Positions 10,830 to 21,148 of a DNA stretch of 64,000 nt are shown in pieces. The position numbers and the translations under genes are program-made. The stretch is from Melitaea cinxia (taxonomy: Eukaryota; Arthropoda; Insecta; Lepidoptera; Nymphalidae), in NCBI RefSeq assembly GCF_905220565.1, contig NC_059423.1, positions 279,001 through 343,000 of the forward strand, given 5' to 3'. Positions within the stretch are counted from its first letter, which is position 1, and each line of letters opens with the position of its first letter. The notes under the pieces were generated by a model, which saw only the letters and a list, made by a program, of their open reading frames with translations, did not search any database and was not told the origin of the DNA.

Positions 10830-13800
10830 GTAGGCCTGAGATCTGGTATGTATTCAGGGTTTTAGTTGTTGGAGTCCCCTCGGGACAAATATTTGCAATT
10901 GCACAAAAATTTGATTCTATTTTGAGTGTATTTTGTGGATTTCGCCATCGTGTCTCAGAGATCACCTAAAGCTGTTGAAAACCAAGCCATGGGGGCTATT
11001 ATAGTAACTGCCCATCAGTGCTTCCATCCTTGGGGGCTTCGTATGCTTTGCTTCGTTTTTCATTGTTTTAATAACTGTATCTAACGTACCTTTTAAATCG
11101 TAGCTCCTAAACACGTATTCGGAATTTATTGAGGCACAGCGGGAAACACCTCGCTTAAAATTTGGGGCAGCCGTACTGGGGAAGTACCTCAAACTTACAG
11201 AAATTGAGATAAATAGTACTGCAGGGCTATTCTGTAAATATCCATTTCGATATCGAGCTTCACCTGAGTGGCAGCGCTCACTTCGAAAGCGAACCCACTT
11301 GACCTTGGTTTGGAATTCTGTAAATATTCCGTACGCACAAGTGAAGTGAAGTGAGGGTCGAATCGAAGAGCGGCAATCTAGAGCTGTGTTTGTTTTATCG
11401 ATATTCTTTTCTTATAGCTATTTTAGAATATGTGCATGAAGTCAAGTGTCGAATTGTGATGAATGAAGCGGTAAATCCCCTTACAGAATACCAATTCTGC
11501 TCTCGAATAGCGTTGTATTCCTATGGTGAGTGAGGTGGCCCTGAAGAGTTTATGGGGAGTGTCGGGATGTGTCCGCTTTCATCCGCTCCATCAAGCACTT
11601 TTGACGCAGTTTTTTTTAAAAAGTAACTGTGGAGTTTCCTGCCGTTTCTTTTCTGCAGAATCTATATTCTGAATCGGTGGTATCTATACTTTTAACGATA
11701 ATTACAATTTTAATTTGTAAAACGACGAATCAAAATGCCTTGGAAGTATATTTGTATATTAAAAACAGTTAGCGGAAAGACAACAAGACATTAGTCTTTC
11801 AACTGTTCGTCCTCCCCTCTACCAACAATGACACGCGTGGTGCGTTACAGGGCCGAAGTACTGCGCTCGTGGAGCGTTCTGGTGTGGAGCGCGTTGCGTG
11901 TTGCCGGCCTACGTGTGCGACGGTTGGAACGACTGCGCCGGCGCAGAGGACGAGGCCCCGCCTTTCTGCCCGCCGCGGCCTTGCGCGAGTGAGTACCGTG
12001 TATATATCCATCTCAAGCGGAAATCGACCGAAAATCGCCAATGTTTGAGTCACCACTAACTACACCAGAGTGATGTCCTGTCCGGACTCACCTCACACTA
12101 ACTTGCTGGCTCCTAACGTGTGCGACGGCTGATCTCATGCGTGAAAGCGTAACAAACATACCGACACAGATAGAATAACAGACAGACAAACTTTCACATT
12201 CAAAAAGTTTGTATGAATTACCACCTTTTCGAAATGCCTTCCAACTGAGTTTCAAACAATTACCCGTTTGGAGTCGTTTTGGCCAATAATGCAACGTTTT
12301 GAACGCCGCCCCGGGCCCCAGGGAGCGACAAGCTGAACTGCTCGTCGGGGCGCTGCATCAGCGAGGCGCAGTGCTGCCGGCCCGGCGCCGCGCTGTGCCG
12401 CGAGCCCGGCTGCTGCTCCGAGCACCGCTACTCCACGCTGGCCGGTGAGTGGGGGGGGGGGTGCTGTCCAAGAGGATGCTTTGGTTCTAATAACTGCCGA
12501 TTTGGCTGGGGAGACGATGGGGGGAAGGGTCTGTCCAGAAGGATAGTGTAGTACTGTGATACCTGCCGCTCTGGCTGGTGAGATGCTGGGGGGAAGGGTT
12601 CTGACTAGGAGGATACTCTATAATTATAAAAATAATACATTTTTTTTTTTAAATTTGACACCTAGGTCATATAACATTATTTACATTCACTATTTATTTT
12701 TAGCATTATACAATTGGCCTTCGTAGGACTGACATTGAAAACTCAATAGAGATGCAAGAACCCGTAGGGATTTAAAAAGTTATTTAAAATATTGGATCAG
12801 ACGTCATCAGAGTTATGTGGTTTTTTTTACTTATCCCTCAATAAAAAAACCCATAAATCACGTGTATTTTTAATTTTATTTCAAAGTGTTTGCCTTTATT
12901 TGTTATATAAATATGTATTATTGTTATTTCCGCAGGCTATGTGGAAGTGGAGTTCCCCCCATTATTCGAAGACAGACACGCGCCAGATGACTATGGGTTC
13001 ATCCAATCCACCATATACACTGTTACTGGTAAGTGAGATTCACTCGCTTTTGTCTGTTTTATTTTACTCAATATTGTACTTACAACAGGTCATACGTTTG
13101 TCCTTTGGGTCCCCCCACCGTTCCTCGGAGAACACGTGATTGTTGTAACACGTGGTAAGAATCGTTACTCCTGATTGAGAAGTTATTTGGCAATCTGTAG
13201 TAGAGAACCATAGTGGATTTTGCAACTGCTGCGCTTCTATAAGGCTAGAGGAACGATTAAAACATACATATAAAAATACATGTCATGCATAAGTCTGTGT
13301 TAGTGTTTGAAGATAACTGACATAGACTATTAGTAAGTCGTAGGCATTGAAATTTTTATCTATTATATTCTATTTTGTAATAATAACAATCACAGAGGTT
13401 TTTGTTATTTTGGTCCTTCGAGCCAAAATTATGTGATGTAATCTTGTAATGCAAATATAAGCAATTAGTTTTTTAATATTTAAAAAATTATGGTATGTAT
13501 TATAAATAAATGGTCGTAGCTATCGATCTAACGATTTAACGGCTATAATGAATACCTGAGTATGAATTCTTCTGTAATTTGAAATACATAAGTTCGAAAT
13601 AGTTTTAGCTCCCTCAGTTAGAGGAGTCCAATTAAAAATTAACAGAATAATAAGTGGTGCGAGTCTCATTCCAGCGTGTGCACTGATCTTCATGATCGCG
13701 GTGGTGCTGCTGGTGTCGGCGCTCTGCAAGATGCACATGAAGCGCGCCGCGCTGCGCGGGTACGCCACCGCGCACCGGGACACTGCGCACCACTACGCGG

Positions 13801-16800
13801 TGAGCGCGCACATCGACACACACACGCGGACACTCACACACACGCTGCCGGGCACGCCACCGCGCACCGGGACACCGCGCACCACTACGCGGTGAGCGCG
13901 CACATCGACACACACACCCGGACACTCACACACACGCTGCCGGGCACGCCACCGCGCACCGGGACACCGCGCACCACTACGCGGTGAGCGCGCACATCGA
14001 CACACACACGCGTACATACTATCACATACACACACACACATGCAAGCACGCACACAATTACTTTTAAATAAATTTTAACACTGTTCTTCAACATATTTCC
14101 AGGCTCGCTACCCACCCCGCTACGAAGCAGCAGCGACTAGACTTCTGGATCCCGGAGTGTCCAGTCCTGTTAGAAATGCTCAAATGGCCTCTGTAAGTGC
14201 GCCAGCCCGCAGTGGAACAGCGCGAATAAGCTCCGACCCTGTCCTACATGGAGAGAGTGCCCAGCAGTGGAATGTTACAGCCTGTAGCGGTGAATTAATG
14301 TATGCTTAATTTTTATTGTACAAAGGTGACAAATAAGTGTACGGACTATTTGATGGTAAGCATCAACATAAAATCAAAATCAAAATCAAAAATAGCTTTA
14401 TTCAAATAGGCTCTAAGAGCACTTTCGAATCGTCATTTTACAAATCAAAACTTTAAAAATAAATTATTATTTTTGTAAAAGTGAAGCTACCACCGATTCG
14501 GAATGTAGATTCTGCAGAGAAGAATCGGCAAGAAGCTCCGCAGTTACTCTTTTGAAAATAATATATAAACTGTGTTTTAGTACAAAATCAGAAACATGTT
14601 GCATGAAGTACAGCGTCACTAAGTCCACTCATCTTTATCAACTATGTAATCCCGCACCGAGTAATAAGCTTTATCTATTATTTTTTTTTTAATAAAAACT
14701 TTAAATTTATGTTGAGACAATTCCAAAATCGTTTGTGGTATTTTATTATACATGCGAATACCGTGACCCAGAAAGGCGACGTTTACTTTACGCAGTCGGA
14801 AACTTGGAGTTACAATTTTGTTATTCCTTCTCGTGTTTACAATGCGATTATTACTATTTATCTCAAAACAATGAATATTCTGGCGGATATACATAATATT
14901 GTTATAAATATACTGCGACGCGATCGTTAATATGTCCACCTTTTGGAAAACATCCCGTAGGGAGACTCGAGCTCCAAAATCGTAAATGCCGCGAATAGCC
15001 CTTTTTTGCAAGAAAGTAAGTGCGTAGCCTATCAACACCCCTACTGACCCCCCCCAGGAGGACTGGTCACCTTAATCACTACAGGGATACAACACAGCGT
15101 GAGAGAAGTGTTATTTAGCTGTGATCTTCTGTAAGCACCTGTGATAAAGTACTTTCTTAGTCGAGCTGCTCCAGATTTTGAGCAGGGTATTTCTTACTAT
15201 ACTCTACTTCAAGTCCTCAGTTTTTTAAGCCTCGGTGGTTGAGCGGGGTATCCATTAACACAGACTACCCAGTGCATCGGCCCTTGCAATGTATAACAAT
15301 GAACTATTTTGTATTTATTAAGTATATGAATTTTAGTATCAATTTGAAAAGGGCTTCACTATTTTCCAACAGCTAAGTTAACTTTTTCTTTAATCATATA
15401 TAATTTTACAGAAGAAAAAAAAAAACATGAATACGTTTGAATTCCAGGGTACCTGTAGCCCTACTACTCAGTCACCTCTCGAGGCCTCGGAGGTGTGCAA
15501 CGGAGGCCTAGGGCTCGCCCGGCTGTCGGCCATATTCTGTTCTAGATATAGACAGGTAAAGTTATTTGTATAAAAGATATCTTATTTCGTGATACGATTT
15601 TGGAATAATTTTTTAGCTATGGCTTATCAGAGTGAGTATAAGGATTATAAGGGGTTTAGATGAAATAAAAATACAATAGTACCTATAAATAGATTTTAAA
15701 AAAAAATTAAAATAAAATAACGCTACTCTACCTCTTTTCGTTGAGTTTCTTTATTAATGAAGTAAATCTTTATACCTTGAAGATTAAAAATATTGTGTTT
15801 TATTCAATAATTAATCTGTGGTAGACCAGACTACCCCGAGCGCGAGCTCCCGTAGTCTGCCGCGGGGTTAAATTCAACCCCAGCATGATATGATAACCGC
15901 TACTTAAGACGTGCATTTTTGCTCATAACTCATAGTTTCTACACTTAAAAAAAAAACGCTTATATTATTTTGAAGAGTATGAACTAAGCTTTAATTTAGT
16001 GTATACAAGTGTTGTACATGTGCGTATACCAATTATAAAATCGCAGAAGAAGTGGTCTTGGTGCAAAGACATGTCGAAAAAATACTTATCCTGTTTCCCA
16101 ATAGTACCTATCTAGCTTCAACAGCAAAAGAAATATATTGTGATACGGCTCAAAGTTACATTTTTATACGTGAAAATAGGTGGTCTAGATTGTCGAGTTA
16201 CGATCGACATTTCAATTACACACTAAAGCAAATACCGTCGGTACGGGGCTTGTACTACATAGTTCATTTATAAAAACTAATCAAAATTAGTATTGTAGAT
16301 GAACAGCGCAACGATAAAAGTAAAAACAATATTTTTGGGGCAATAATTATCCAAAGGTACTGTGTGGCTACGGTACTAAAGAATATAGCCATAGTGCGAC
16401 AAAGCCAGCGCTGCGGTCGCCAACCCGCCTGCCCAGCGTGGTGACTATGGGCAACACACATGAGTTCACGTTATTTTTGGCGTCAACTTGTGGAGGCCTA
16501 TGTCCAGCAGTGGACTGTATAGGCTGTAATGATTGAAGTATATTAATTATCACTTTACAAAATCACATTTTTTTTTTTAAACAAAAGCAATAACAAATTT
16601 TTTATTTATTGAAATGTCGTATTCAAAAATATTAATTATCTGTACTCTCGATATTCGTATCTTAATAGTTTTTATGTGTTTAAAACGATAAATTGATATT
16701 TGTTTTTTAGTGAAATAAATAGTAAATGGAGAATTTTGTAATTTAAAACTTTTGTGCGCGATAGTATTTTGAGTCGACGTCGAACTGTCCAACCAATAGC

Positions 16801-18528
16801 ACACCGGCAAGCATGCGACACGTAATAAACACTCCCGTCCCGTACCCCATACCACCAAATAGACTGATAAATCGCTTCTGCGCAGCTTCAAGGCCAGCGT
16901 TCTTTTTACATGACGCGATCTATAATGTTATATCTTCTACTCTTGCCTGCTTAGCCATTTTGTTGATAATTATTTTCAAGATAATTTTTCTTTGTTGCGC
17001 ATGCGCCTTGCGTTGCGTTTTTACTTCAATCGTATTATTATTTTTTAATCGTATCTTAATAATCCACATATCACAATGGGTTTTACTTGTTAACCACGCT
17101 CAGCTACCATGTTGGAAAAGTTAAATAATTAAAAACTTGTAAACCTTTACAATTCTATATTGATGCACACCATTTTACCATTACATTTTTTATAACACAG
17201 AGAGAATAGGTAGGAGGAGGACAATCGAACAAAGACAATTGACAAACCTTGTTTTACTAAAATAGTTACTAGATGGCGCCACAAGTATTCTTATTCTTAA
17301 TACAACAGTGTCAAAACGAGTTAGTCGTCTGGGGTTGAATTCAAACCCGCGGTAAACTGCGGAAACAAAATTTGTGGTGTGAATTCAACCCCGCGGGAGA
17401 TTACAGAGTACAAAACTTATGAGATCGTGACATATGCGTAGAAAAATAATCTGGGGTTGTATTTGTACTGTGCAGATCAGTGGCTATTAAATTAAACACG
17501 TCCGAAGGCTTGAAAATATACTTTATTACTACTCCAATAAATGGATTACATACTATTATATCGTAGGCACACTACATATTCAAGCCCGCGGTAAACAAGT
17601 TATTAATGACGAATATTCTTGTTGTGTGGTCCCATTTCAATTTGAGCGAAATTTAACAAATACGTAATTTTTGAGTTCTGGGTGATAATAATTGGAGTCA
17701 GCTTTTCTTGTTTGAGAAAAAATACAATTATATTATCATAATACATTCCAGGTACCGACCCAGTGCTGTGACGTTGAAATGACAGACGTCCGGCCATCAT
17801 CCCTAACAAGCTCACCCCGGAACCAACCACTCGACTATCGCTCGCCCACAGCCAGCGACCTTTACTTCACAGACGCTGAGTTCAGTGCCCTAAACCTAAA
17901 CGATAATCCTCAAAGGTCTTCAGATCTATCAGAAATCCAAAGACCGCTAACGTTGCAACTGGGACGTTTCCATCTAAGTATACCTCGCTTTGGAAGAAAC
18001 AGACCTAGACCGGACACACCAGACGTGGATATTGGAGACCTAGGTCTAGTACGTCTCGCAGACGAGACATATACACTTAACGGTAGAACTATCCGTCTGT
18101 TGGGTGCTGATTTTGAAAACTACCCCGCTTTAGACGGTCGTCCTCCGCCCTACACAGAAGCTATACGATACAAATATGGCCCTCCGCCTGAATATCTAAG
18201 TCGTGAGGCCATCGATGCCCCGGAAACCTCCCAAGCCGTTCAAACACCGCACACTGCTCAAAATGAAAACGATGCCCGAGCCAATATCGAGCTGCCTCCA
18301 TGCTATGATGATTTAACCGGAGCCTGTGCCCCTCTCATTACTGAACCCTGTGATACTAACAACAACGGTGAAGACTCCAACAACAACGGTGACGACTCCA
18401 ACGACAATAACCTCTTCGTTGATGCGGTGACCAGTGTCAGTGTCGTTCCGGAAACCATAAGTTCTGTCATCGATAACTTGCCGGCCATCGATAGTGATGT
18501 GAATGCTAATGAAATGTACAACGCGTAA
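10690..18528 (+). CDS. Ig-LDLa single-pass membrane protein with PPxY cytoplasmic tail (right copy)
   Basis: Eight exons join in one frame: 10690-10829, 11851-11988, 12322-12444, 12936-13028, 13675-13799, 14103-14192, 15448-15555 and 17752-18528. Phases run 1,1,1,1,0,0,0. Domain order is C-terminal half of an Ig domain (LTDSGQYMC), a six-Cys LDLa repeat, a Cys-rich segment, a juxtamembrane stretch, a TM helix, then a tail with PPRY, PPPY, PPEY and PPCY. LDLa domains bind Ca and protein ligands; PPxY motifs recruit WW domains, notably of NEDD4-family ubiquitin ligases. I infer a surface receptor or adaptor linked to ubiquitin-dependent trafficking. The signal peptide and first Ig half are not in the window, so this copy is 5'-incomplete as seen. 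I do not recognise a named orthologue; LDLRAD-type proteins are a functional analogy only. Confidence 0.82.
11151..11850. other. Intron with degraded repeats
   Basis: A decayed family-A copy lies at about 11130-11570. A plus-strand LINE 3' tail (TAACTGTGGAGTTTCCTGCC, then TTTCTGCAGAATCTAT) lies at about 11620-11770. No coding sequence is seen between the Ig and LDLa exons. Confidence 0.5.
11851..11988 (+). CDS. Exon: LDL-receptor class A domain
   Basis: Acceptor GCGTTACAG, donor GTGAGT, phase 1 at both ends. A complete LDLa module sits in one exon: six cysteines in the order CARGAFWC, GARC, VLPAYVC, DGWNDC, AGAEDEAPPFC. The CDGxNDC and EDE acidic cluster supplies the usual Ca ligands. Loss of the canonical DGSDE spacing (here AGAEDE) is a mild departure from consensus. 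A Pro/Cys stretch CPPRPCA follows. Confidence 0.9.
12322..12444 (+). CDS. Exon: second Cys-rich extracellular segment
   Basis: Acceptor CGGGCCCCAG, donor GTGAGT, phase 1 at both ends. It encodes RSDKLNCSSGRCISEAQCC followed by RPGAALCREPGCCSEHRY. The NCSSGRCI start resembles the first half of an LDLa repeat, but the CC pairs and missing acidic cluster argue against a standard module. It is strongly GC-rich compared with its flanks. Confidence 0.8.
12936..13028 (+). CDS. Exon: juxtamembrane segment
   Basis: Acceptor TTATTTCCGCAG, donor GTAAGT, phase 1 at both ends. It encodes GYVEVEFPPLFEDRHAPDD followed by YGFIQSTIYTVT. There are no cysteines; it links the Cys-rich ectodomain to the membrane helix. 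The frame is continuous with both neighbours. Confidence 0.78.
13675..13799 (+). CDS. Exon: transmembrane helix and stop-transfer
   Basis: Acceptor GTCTCATTCCAG, donor GTGAGC, ends phase 0. It encodes a hydrophobic run ALIFMIAVVLLVSALC followed by basic KMHMKR, i.e. a type I membrane anchor, then RGYATAHRDTAHHYA. The 3' end of this exon is copied, donor included, in the adjoining minisatellite. Confidence 0.88.
13762..14035. repeat. 92-bp minisatellite carrying exon end plus splice donor (right copy)
   Basis: Three units start at 13762, 13854 and 13946, exactly 92 bp apart. The first unit overlaps the real exon end. GTGAGC donors lie at 13800, 13892 and 13984. Units 2 and 3 share a change (GACACCGCGC for GACACTGCGC) not seen in the left array, so the arrays have expanded or homogenised separately. 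Confidence 0.92.
14103..14192 (+). CDS. Cytoplasmic-tail exon with PPRY motif (right copy)
   Basis: A 90-nt exon, acceptor ACATATTTCCAG, donor GTAAGT, phase 0. PPRY is at 14112-14123. The protein differs from the left copy at four of 30 positions (D, V, M and A here), which contrasts with zero differences in the 258-residue last exon. Confidence 0.85.
14368..15023 (-). mobile_element. 5'-truncated non-LTR retrotransposon, right copy only
   Basis: A 656-bp insertion in a family-A SINE, absent from the left copy (junction near 637). On the minus strand it encodes the C-terminal end of a LINE reverse-transcriptase polyprotein: LQKRAIRGIYDFGAR near the start, then LGHGIRMYNKIPQTILEL and YYSVRDYIVDKDEWT at the end. 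The 3' end carries (TTTTGA)n at about 14369-14395. It is Jockey/CR1-like in style. No clear target duplication is seen. Flanking family-A halves lie at 14314-14367 and 15024-15212. Confidence 0.85.
15448..15555 (+). CDS. Cytoplasmic-tail exon (right copy)
   Basis: A 108-nt exon, acceptor GAATTCCAG, donor GTAAAG, phase 0. It differs from the left copy by one silent change (GTG versus GTC Val). It carries two Cys residues and a Leu/Ala-rich middle (GGLGLARLSAIFC). I recognise no motif. Confidence 0.8.
16357..16534 (+). mobile_element. Family-B SINE, internally deleted (right intron)
   Basis: It starts GTACTGTGTGGCTACGGTAC and ends GGACTGTATAGGCTGTAATG. About 140 bp of the standard element is missing after AAGAATATAGCC. 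The identical deletion copy is at 1951-2128. Confidence 0.8.
17752..18528 (+). CDS. Terminal coding exon with PPPY, PPEY and PPCY motifs (right copy)
   Basis: Same structure as 3346-4122 and identical in protein sequence. PPPY is at 18142-18153, PPEY at 18184-18195 and PPCY at 18295-18306. Together with PPRY in exon 14103-14192, the tail has four potential WW-domain ligands. It ends at TAA (18526-18528). Confidence 0.88.
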   Translation, partial: VPTQCCDVEMTDVRPSSLTSSPRNQPLDYRSPTASDLYFTDAEFSALNLNDNPQRSSDLSEIQRPLTLQLGRFHLSIPRFGRNRPRPDTPDVDIGDLGLVRLADETYTLNGRTIRLLGADFENYPALDGRPPPYTEAIRYKYGPPPEYLSREAIDAPETSQAVQTPHTAQNENDARANIELPPCYDDLTGACAPLITEPCDTNNNGEDSNNNGDDSNDNNLFVDAVTSVSVVPETISSVIDNLPAIDSDVNANEMYNA

Positions 18529-20173
18529 ATATATTATATATATCTATGTGTTAAGTGGTTTATATGTTAGAAAGGAATATGCATTATTAAGCATATATTT
18601 CTGTTAAGTTTTTTTTGTATATTGCCCTTTAGTGTATGAAATATGAAGTTAACTGATCTGATTTATATGATTATGATATGTAATACTAATATATACATAT
18701 AAATACAAGGTGCAGGCGTTAAATTAAACCACATACACTACACTCGCTGCGTCGCGCGGTTTCTCCTGCGTTGATCTGATGAAAAAACGAACTAATACAT
18801 AACATGAGCTAAATGGAACAGGGTTAACAATCGACGACGCGTCAGAGCAACGGTCACATCATTGATTTGTGACTTTTGCAGGTTCGATTCCCACATATGG
18901 CATACATTTGTATTGGCCATATTGATGTTTGCGTAGTCTGGGCGTTTGACTCGTGTATTGTGTTTTCTGATTCTGACAGAAGTAAATCACACTAAAAATA
19001 AACTTAAACGCCTTCTATCTGACTGATATGTTATATGTTATAAATGGTATGTAGTCTATGTGGTTTAATATGACGCCTCTTGCGTATAAATATGAAATTT
19101 TCTAATATTTGTTAAACATTTATATATAATATATTAAATTATTTTATCCGTCTGTAAATGCTTACCCAATGAGTTAAAAATATCAATTTAAGAAAAAAAT
19201 AAGGCAGTCCTCATAAGCATTACTTTGAAAAAAAAAAATAATTTTAATTATTAATAATAAATGCACAGTAAAGCCCTTTTTCACCGATCGTTTATTCAGC
19301 TCATAAGCTACGGATTGAATTTAACAGCAGAAGGAAAAAAACGTCATTAGGACCTCTTTCTTTCTCCTCAATTAGCTACAATTTTTTTAAATTCAAATAT
19401 GTAAATAGATTTTTCTATTATCAAATAGTTATCTGGCTAGCCCGTTGGCGCGGTTTGTGCATGACCCTGCTTTCTGCTCCGGGGGTTGTGGGTCCGAATC
19501 CGATGTCGAGTCTGGGTGTAATATATATGTAGCTATACCAGTCGGCTGTTGCCTATAACACAAGCATTAAGTTGCTTACTTTAGGAACAGGCGACCGTGT
19601 GTGTACGTTGTAAATATTCATTTATCTATTATTTTATTATCTGTTGGATAGCATTATCCACAATCGGTGAAATGGACCCTTATAAAAATAAGTGCCTTAA
19701 TCAACTTATAAAATACTAGTCAGTAAATTTTGCCGCTTCTAAAGTAACTTCAATAATATTATTAATAGCGAGTTGTAAGTAAATATAAATTACAAAATAA
19801 AATAATGTAAAAAGTTTTTAAAGTTGCAGTCACTCATAATAGGTTTATATTATTTACTTACTTACTAGGTTCTTTATTGGTCATATTGAGTTAGTAAATG
19901 AAATGAGGTGGGGTACGGCAGGAAATACCCTGGTCAAAATATGGAGCAGCCCGACTGGGGAAGTACCTCGACCTTACAGAAGGTCACAACTGAATAATGC
20001 TTTCAAGCAGTGTTGTGTTCCTGTTGGTGAGTAAGGTGACCAGAGCTCCTGGGGGGGGGGGGGGAATTGGGGATAAGGTCGGCAACACAGTGATGCTACT
20101 AGTGTTGCAGACGTCTATAAGCTACGGTAATCGCTTACCATCAGGTGAGCCATACGCTTTTTTGCCGATTTAG

Positions 20174-20225
<52 letters not shown>

Positions 20226-21116
20226 CTAAAACTATAAGGTTAGGTTTCCGCCATATTGAATTCTTCGATCATATGAAACCTTAAAACTTAAAAAATACAT
20301 TGTTATTAAAGATTTTTTAAAGTATCCACACACCTTTGTAGTTTTATGGTACTTGTAAAGGGTGAAAAGAGGAATGTCGTAGTTAGCGTGTGATTTAAAC
20401 CATATCTGAAAAGTTGTTCAAAATAATCAAAGGTGATAAGGTTTCATTTGAAATTATTGTTAATTATATATACAATGATCGTTTCTTTAATGTTTTCGTA
20501 AGTCCCCTGTAAATTATGTGTTTTTCCGACTACATGAAATATGTTTGTCAAACATACTTTTGACAAATAAAATTGAATGTTAGCATACGTGTTTGTCATA
20601 CAAAATGTTAGGTCAATCTTCAGTTCCATCATATATCAAGAAAAAGTGTTTGACAAACAAGTTTGACAAATAAAATTGATCATTTATAGGAGTGCTTAAT
20701 GTTACGACGAAATAATTAATAAAATGAATTTCTTTGTTAGTTATTATTATAACTTATAGTGCTTAGTTATGGGGTCACATGTACCCCATTATTGTTAAAC
20801 CGCGCTTGTTTTAAATATCCTACCTCCGTTGGAAAACAATAATATATAACAAGACCGACCAAAAATGCTTTACGATACAAATAACATATATATTATTATT
20901 GTATAAATATATATTAAAATGAATTTGGGTCATTTTGTCTATAAATGATATAATAATTACAACAAAAATAAAACTAACTTCATTCAAACAGGTTTCAAAA
21001 GCATCTTCGAACCGTCATTTTACAAATATAATTTTTAATTATTTTTAAAAGTGAAGCTACCACCGATTAGGAATGTAGATTTTGCAGAGAAGAACCGGCA
21101 AAAAAACTCCGCAGTT

Positions 21117-21148
<32 letters not shown>

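Noticed and set aside
13632..14115. Cys/Val-rich minus-strand ORFs across the minisatellite (also 1-411)
   Set aside because: They are translations of the repeat on the wrong strand; the plus-strand exon with TM helix and splice sites explains the sequence.
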